A DNA stretch of 27,719 bases from an uncultured Eubacteriales bacterium. GTDB taxonomy: Bacteria > Bacillota_A > Clostridia > Christensenellales > Aristaeellaceae. Below the pieces are notes generated by a model. It was given only the letters and a program-made list of their open reading frames with translations. It ran no database searches and was not told the origin of the DNA. The DNA is taken from the NCBI GenBank assembly GCA_902775835.1, contig CACYNZ010000005.1, forward strand, positions 1 to 27,719. The letters are read 5' to 3'. Below are positions 23,580 to 27,719 of this stretch, in pieces. The stretch's first letter is position 1. Every line of letters begins with the position of its first letter. Made by a program: the position numbers and the translations under genes.

Positions 23580-25751
23580 ATGGGGAAAACCGTCATTCTC
23601 GCAGAAAAGCCCAGTGTAGGCAGAGACATTGCGCGTGTACTCAAATGTTCAACCCGCGGTGAAGGCTGCCTGATGAATGATACATACACGGTTACCTGGG
23701 CAGTGGGACATCTGGTTACTTTGCAGGAACCGGATGAGATTGATGAAAAGTACAAGAAATGGCGTATGGACAGTCTCCCGATTCTTCCGGAGACAATACC
23801 GCTGAAGATCATCTCCTCTTCCCGTGCTCAGTATTCCATAGTCAAAAAGCTGATCAATTCACCGGATACAGACCGCCTCATCTGCGCAACAGATGCCGGG
23901 CGGGAGGGCGAACTGATCTTTCGGTATATCTATGAAAAGGCAAAATGCTCAAAGCCCTTTGACCGGCTCTGGATCAGTTCCATGACAGATGAAGCCATTA
24001 TGGAGGGATTTCAGAATATCCGGCCCGGCAGGGACTATGACGGTCTTTACGAATCTGCAAAGTGCCGTTCGGAGGCGGACTGGCTGGTTGGCATGAATGC
24101 AAGCCGGGCATTTACGCTTAAGTACCAGGTCCTTCTGTCTGTTGGACGTGTCCAGACACCTACTCTGGCCATCCTGGTACGCCGCAGAATGGAAATCGAA
24201 TCATTCAAGCCGGATGCCTACTCGACTCTGACAGCTGATTTTGGGGATTATTCCGGCATATGGTTCCAGCGGGACCTTGATCCGGATACGCATATCGCTT
24301 CCCATGAAAAGGCTGAAGAAATTGCCAGGCGCATTGCTGGTAAAGAAGGAATCGTGCGCGAAGCGGAAACAGTGCGTAAGCGTGACCTTCCTCCACAGCT
24401 GTATGACCTGACATCACTTCAGCGGGATGCAAACAAGCTTCTTGGCTTTACCGCGCAGAAGACACTGAAACTTGCTCAGAGTCTGTATGAAACCCATAAG
24501 GCACTCACCTATCCGCGAACCGATTCGCGCTATCTTCCTCCGGATATGGTTCCCAAGGTCGAACAGACGCTTCAGCGGCTTCCGGAATCATATCAGATTT
24601 ATGTGAGCAGAGCTCTGCCGGGTGGACACATACCGCAGACCAAGAGAACCATTGATGCATCCAAGGTGACCGACCATCATGCGATCATTCCGACACTGAG
24701 GAAAGTCAATCCTGAGTCATTCTCAGAAGACGAACGGCGCTTGTTTGATCTCGTCGCCAGGCGGACCATAGCGGCGTTTTATGAACCGTGCGTCTATGAT
24801 GCCACAAGGGTCATCACCGAGGTGGAGGGAGAAACTTTCCGCACCAATGGCCGTATCATCATTGAAAACGGATGGAGAGACGTGCCGGTTCTGGAAAAAC
24901 CTCCCCGTGCAAGAAAATCCAAGGACGATACTGTGGAAGAAGATATTGCACTGCCGCCCCTGAAAACGGGAGATACGCGGCCTGTGAAGGAAACCAGAAT
25001 CAAGGATGACCAGACGAAGCCGCCTGCTCAGATGACGGATGCCAGTCTCCTTTCCGCTATGGAGAATGCCGGAAAGGAATCCGATGATGATGAGATCGTA
25101 CGCCAGATGAAAGGCTCCGGGATTGGAACTCCGGCAACCAGAGCAGCGATCATTGAGCGCCTTATCCAGGTCGGATACGTGATCAGAAAAGGGAAAAATC
25201 TGCTTGCCACAGATAAAGGCGTGGAAATGATCCGGGTCATGCCGGAGGAGATTACCTCTCCGGAACTGACCGGCCGCTGGGAGCTTGCACTGGACCGGAT
25301 TACTTCCCACGAGCAGGACTCCGATCATTTCATGGACAGTATTCGGAAGTTTTCCTCGTTCCTCGTGGATGCGGCCCGCAATGCTACCAATCCGGGCAAT
25401 TTTCCGGAAGACGAAAAAAACAGTCGGCGGAAAGGCGGCAAGGTTCGAAGTGAAGTGATCAAAGATGCGACATGTCCCCTTTGCGGGAAAGGGGCGGTCA
25501 GAAGCTCGCCCCTGGCATATTCCTGTTCGCTTTATGGAAAAGATTGTTATTTCACCTTATGGAAGGACTGCCTTCAGAAGGGCGGTGGTCCGGAGATAAC
25601 CGAGAAGCTGTTGCGTCTCATTCTGGAAAAGCGTCAGGTAAAGGGCTCAACCGGCACGATTCTTTTATCGAACAATCAGATATCATTTATCCCCAATTCA
25701 CAGTCAGCCCCGTCTGCAGTACGAAATCTGGAGTATAAAAAGAAATCATGA
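23580..25751 (+). CDS. topB: DNA topoisomerase III (type IA)
   Basis: A 723-residue type IA topoisomerase that passes single strands and resolves linked DNA intermediates. The Toprim domain begins at residue 4 (VILAEKPSVGRDIARVL, with the catalytic Glu) and contains ATDAGREGELIFRYIYE (the DxD-type acidic site). The active-site tyrosine is Y311 in ALTYPRTDSRYL. VGRVQTPTLA and GIGTPATRAAIIERL are further family motifs. The C-terminus (from about residue 635) has a TCPLCGKGAV half zinc finger typical of TopB tails, with C-x2-C retained and later cysteines at SCSLYGKDC. Start ATG 23580 after AAAGGAGAATCAGCTG; an upstream in-frame open stretch to 23454 crosses the promoter and is not coding. pepF follows after 15 bp. 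Confidence 0.95.
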   Translation: MGKTVILAEKPSVGRDIARVLKCSTRGEGCLMNDTYTVTWAVGHLVTLQEPDEIDEKYKKWRMDSLPILPETIPLKIISSSRAQYSIVKKLINSPDTDRLICATDAGREGELIFRYIYEKAKCSKPFDRLWISSMTDEAIMEGFQNIRPGRDYDGLYESAKCRSEADWLVGMNASRAFTLKYQVLLSVGRVQTPTLAILVRRRMEIESFKPDAYSTLTADFGDYSGIWFQRDLDPDTHIASHEKAEEIARRIAGKEGIVREAETVRKRDLPPQLYDLTSLQRDANKLLGFTAQKTLKLAQSLYETHKALTYPRTDSRYLPPDMVPKVEQTLQRLPESYQIYVSRALPGGHIPQTKRTIDASKVTDHHAIIPTLRKVNPESFSEDERRLFDLVARRTIAAFYEPCVYDATRVITEVEGETFRTNGRIIIENGWRDVPVLEKPPRARKSKDDTVEEDIALPPLKTGDTRPVKETRIKDDQTKPPAQMTDASLLSAMENAGKESDDDEIVRQMKGSGIGTPATRAAIIERLIQVGYVIRKGKNLLATDKGVEMIRVMPEEITSPELTGRWELALDRITSHEQDSDHFMDSIRKFSSFLVDAARNATNPGNFPEDEKNSRRKGGKVRSEVIKDATCPLCGKGAVRSSPLAYSCSLYGKDCYFTLWKDCLQKGGGPEITEKLLRLILEKRQVKGSTGTILLSNNQISFIPNSQSAPSAVRNLEYKKKS

Positions 25752-25766
25752 GGAGGATTGAGTTTT

Positions 25767-27557
25767 ATGAGCAAGATACCGCTGCGCAGTGAGATCCCTG
25801 AGAAGTACACATGGAACCTGCAGGATATTTTCGAAAGCCGGGAAGCCTGGGAGCAGGGTTATGCAGAGACAGAAAAAGTCATAGCTTCATTCCGGACATT
25901 TGAAGGCCATGTTGCGGAAAAACCTGTGGAGGCCGTGAAAGCCTATTATGAACTGCTGCATCATCTGATGCCGGTTATGAGTTATGCGTCCTTATCCCGT
26001 GAATGCGATAATGGAAATTCCGAAGCCCAGGCGATGTCCGGACGTGCTGGCATGCTGGCTGTACAGGCAAGGAGTGCTACTTCATTTCTGGAACCGGAAC
26101 TGCTTCAGATGACAGAATCTGAACTCTCCGGGCTGGCAAAGAATCCGGAACTGTCTGATTACAGTGAGTATTTCCGGCTTCTTATTCAGCAGAAAAACCA
26201 CCTTTTGAGCAAAGAGGAAGAACATCTTCTGGCACTTATGGGCCATGTCATCAACGGTCCAGATGACATTTTCACCATGCTCTCCAGTGTGGATATGAAG
26301 TTTCCGGATATGCAGATGCCTGATGGCAGTATCGAACCGCTAACCGAGGGAACGTATTCAAGATATCGTGAAAGCACGAACCGTGAAGTCCGGAAAATGT
26401 CCTTTGACCATATTTTCAGCACGTATGCATCTTTCGGATCCACCATTGCAGCCATTTATGGGACAAGTGTAAAGAAGGACAATGCGCTTGCTCAGGCACG
26501 GCATTATGCATCTGCGTTGAATGCGGCAATGGATCCCCTGGAAATCCCGGTTGCGGTGTATGACAATCTGATTCAGGTCATCCATGAATCCATACCGCTC
26601 CTGACCAGATACCTGAATCTCAGAAAAAAGCTCATGGGTGTGGATGAACTTCACATGTATGATCTGTATGCTCCGATCGTTGAGGATGCGGATATGGTTC
26701 TCCCATACGAGGATGCTTTCAATCTGGTTCTGGAAGGCCTTCATCCCATGGGGGAAGACTATCTTGATGTCCTTAGAACTGCCCGTGATCATCGGTGGAT
26801 TGATGTCTATCCGACAAAAGACAAGTCCAGCGGCGCTTTTTCCATGGGTTCCCTTGCAGACGTACATCCGTATGTCCTTCTCAATCATAATGATAATCTG
26901 GACTGTGCTTTCACTATCGCGCATGAGCTGGGACACAGCATGCACTCCTATTACAGCAATCTGAAGCAGCCTGCGCCGAAACGTCATTACAGTCTCTTTG
27001 TTGCGGAAGTGGCATCCACCTGTAATGAAGCAGTCATGATGCGGCATCTTCTGGAAAAGTTTACGGACAGACGCCAGCGTGCTTTCCTGCTCAATCATTT
27101 TCTGGAACAGTTCCGGACGACCTGCTTCCGCCAGACCATGTTTGCTGAGTTCGAGAGAAAAGCTCATGAAATGGCAGAGAAAAATCAGCCTCTGACGAAG
27201 GATACATTGAATAAGGCATATTATGATCTCAATATGCTTTATTATGGAAACGGCTGCAAGGTGGATGATCTGATTGCCAACGAATGGATGAGAATCCCCC
27301 ATTTCTATCGCGCTTACTACGTGTATGTCTATGCCACAGGTCTTTGTGCCGCAGTATCCATTTCCGAAAAGATTCTGAACGGCGGCGCGGATGCGCTCAA
27401 GCACTATCGCGAGTTTCTTTCAGCCGGCTGCTCGGTGCCGCCGATTGAGGCATTGAAACTGGCGGGAATTGATATGAGCACGCCTGAACCTCTCCGTAAA
27501 GCAATGCAGGTATTTGCTCAGACACTGGATCAGTTCGAGGAAGCCACAAAAGAATAA
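25767..27557 (+). CDS. pepF: Oligoendopeptidase F
   Basis: A 596-residue cytoplasmic zinc metallopeptidase of the M3B family that trims short peptides. The zinc motif is H386-E387-L-G-H390 in AHELGHSMHSYYS, with the third ligand Glu expected in FVAEVASTCNEA about 25 residues later. The N-terminal segment YTWNLQDIFESREAWEQGY (about 14-32) is the usual PepF start, and the C-terminus holds YYVYVYATGLCAAVSIS. Length is normal. ATG 25767 is ten bases after AGGAGG; an in-frame TTG at 25758 is too close to it. Likely cotranscribed with topB; the two have no evident functional link. Confidence 0.96.
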   Translation: MSKIPLRSEIPEKYTWNLQDIFESREAWEQGYAETEKVIASFRTFEGHVAEKPVEAVKAYYELLHHLMPVMSYASLSRECDNGNSEAQAMSGRAGMLAVQARSATSFLEPELLQMTESELSGLAKNPELSDYSEYFRLLIQQKNHLLSKEEEHLLALMGHVINGPDDIFTMLSSVDMKFPDMQMPDGSIEPLTEGTYSRYRESTNREVRKMSFDHIFSTYASFGSTIAAIYGTSVKKDNALAQARHYASALNAAMDPLEIPVAVYDNLIQVIHESIPLLTRYLNLRKKLMGVDELHMYDLYAPIVEDADMVLPYEDAFNLVLEGLHPMGEDYLDVLRTARDHRWIDVYPTKDKSSGAFSMGSLADVHPYVLLNHNDNLDCAFTIAHELGHSMHSYYSNLKQPAPKRHYSLFVAEVASTCNEAVMMRHLLEKFTDRRQRAFLLNHFLEQFRTTCFRQTMFAEFERKAHEMAEKNQPLTKDTLNKAYYDLNMLYYGNGCKVDDLIANEWMRIPHFYRAYYVYVYATGLCAAVSISEKILNGGADALKHYREFLSAGCSVPPIEALKLAGIDMSTPEPLRKAMQVFAQTLDQFEEATKE

Positions 27558-27572
27558 AAAGATGCAGACGAA

Positions 27573-27602
27573 AAAGCCGGCGGCCATTTGGCCACCGGCT
27601 TT
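27573..27602. terminator. Bidirectional terminator between pepF and pckA
   Basis: AAAGCCGG (27573-27580) pairs with CCGGCTTT (27595-27602), and inside it GGCC pairs with GGCC around the loop ATTT, after one mismatch. A-rich sequence on the left and T-rich on the right let it act in both directions between the convergent genes. Confidence 0.85.
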
Positions 27603-27626
27603 GTTATGGATTACGATCGATTGCTG

Positions 27627-27719
27627 TTAGTCAGCCTTCGGGCCTGCAGCGACAACTTCTTCACTCATGAGAGTGTACTTCTTGAAGTTCTCGGTAAAGC
27701 TCTTGGCCAGCTTCTTGCA
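27627..27719 (-). CDS. pckA: Probable phosphoenolpyruvate carboxykinase (ATP), C-terminal fragment
   Basis: The last 30 codons of a gene entering from the right edge. The peptide has KKLAKSFTENFKKYT followed by VVAAGPKAD and a TAA stop. A KLAxxFxxNFxKY helix and an AGPK near-terminal motif match the end of ATP-dependent PEP carboxykinases (E. coli PckA ends in AAGPKL). That enzyme interconverts oxaloacetate and PEP, often running toward oxaloacetate in fermenting anaerobes. With only 30 residues the call rests on the tail motif alone; no active-site residue is in view. Confidence 0.6.
   Translation of the reverse strand, partial: CKKLAKSFTENFKKYTLMSEEVVAAGPKAD

Noticed and set aside
26358..27404. 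Open frame of 348 codons on the minus strand opposite pepF
   Set aside because: Antisense to the well-supported pepF catalytic domain; no family resemblance.
1..27719. CRISPR arrays, tRNA or rRNA genes, insertion sequences, prophage
   Set aside because: No regularly spaced direct repeats, cloverleaf-like segments, rRNA-like stretches or transposase/integrase motifs were noticed on either strand.

Overview
The window is chromosomal, housekeeping-rich DNA from a low-to-mid GC Gram-positive anaerobe, most likely a member of the Clostridia. This rests on gene content rather than on any rRNA. The content includes the miaB-ylbF/ymcA-mutS-mutL-miaA-ynbB order known from Firmicutes, the TIGR03960/TIGR03936 radical-SAM pair next to RNase G, a DUF4317 protein, a split transketolase (N-terminal subunit) and ATP-type PEP carboxykinase. 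Strong AGGAGG Shine-Dalgarno sites and sigma-A type promoters fit this. No rRNA, tRNA, CRISPR, transposase or phage gene was seen.

Region 1 (1-12843, all minus strand). A promoter at 12815-12843 opens a tightly packed, partly overlapping run: TIGR03960 radical SAM protein, TIGR03936 protein, RNase E/G, miaB, ylbF-like, mutS, mutL, miaA and ynbB-like PLP lyase. A near-perfect consensus promoter (372-401) lies just after ynbB and drives the split transketolase that runs off the left edge. Themes are tRNA A37 modification (MiaA then MiaB), RNA processing and mismatch repair.

Region 2 (12844-16455, plus strand). This is the most unusual part. After a promoter with a 20-bp palindrome at its presumed start point and a leader of about 330 nt come three genes: a MotA/TolQ/ExbB-type membrane protein with a very long helical cytoplasmic tail, a MotB/ZorB-like protein (one TM helix with a lone Asp, a coiled coil with a five-heptad duplication, an OmpA-like peptidoglycan-binding domain), and a small membrane-anchored extracytoplasmic protein of unknown function. 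No flagellar genes and no Zorya effectors (ZorC/D/E) are nearby. It looks like a stand-alone, ion-driven, cell-wall-anchored stator device of unknown output. A perfect 23-bp bidirectional terminator closes it.

Region 3 (16456-20249, minus strand). A secreted protein with several SH3b repeats, then (reading in the direction of transcription) deoB phosphopentomutase, an SmtB/CadC-like metal-sensing ArsR repressor and a cytidylate-kinase-like protein. The deoB leader carries two inverted repeats.

Region 4 (20276-27719). An RluA-type pseudouridine synthase (plus) runs tail-to-tail into a polysaccharide pyruvyl transferase family gene (minus) with a 59-bp coding overlap. That gene follows a DUF4317 gene. 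DUF4317 and topB (topoisomerase III) are divergent from back-to-back promoters. topB is followed by pepF (oligoendopeptidase F). A bidirectional terminator separates pepF from the C-terminus of a probable pckA entering from the right edge.
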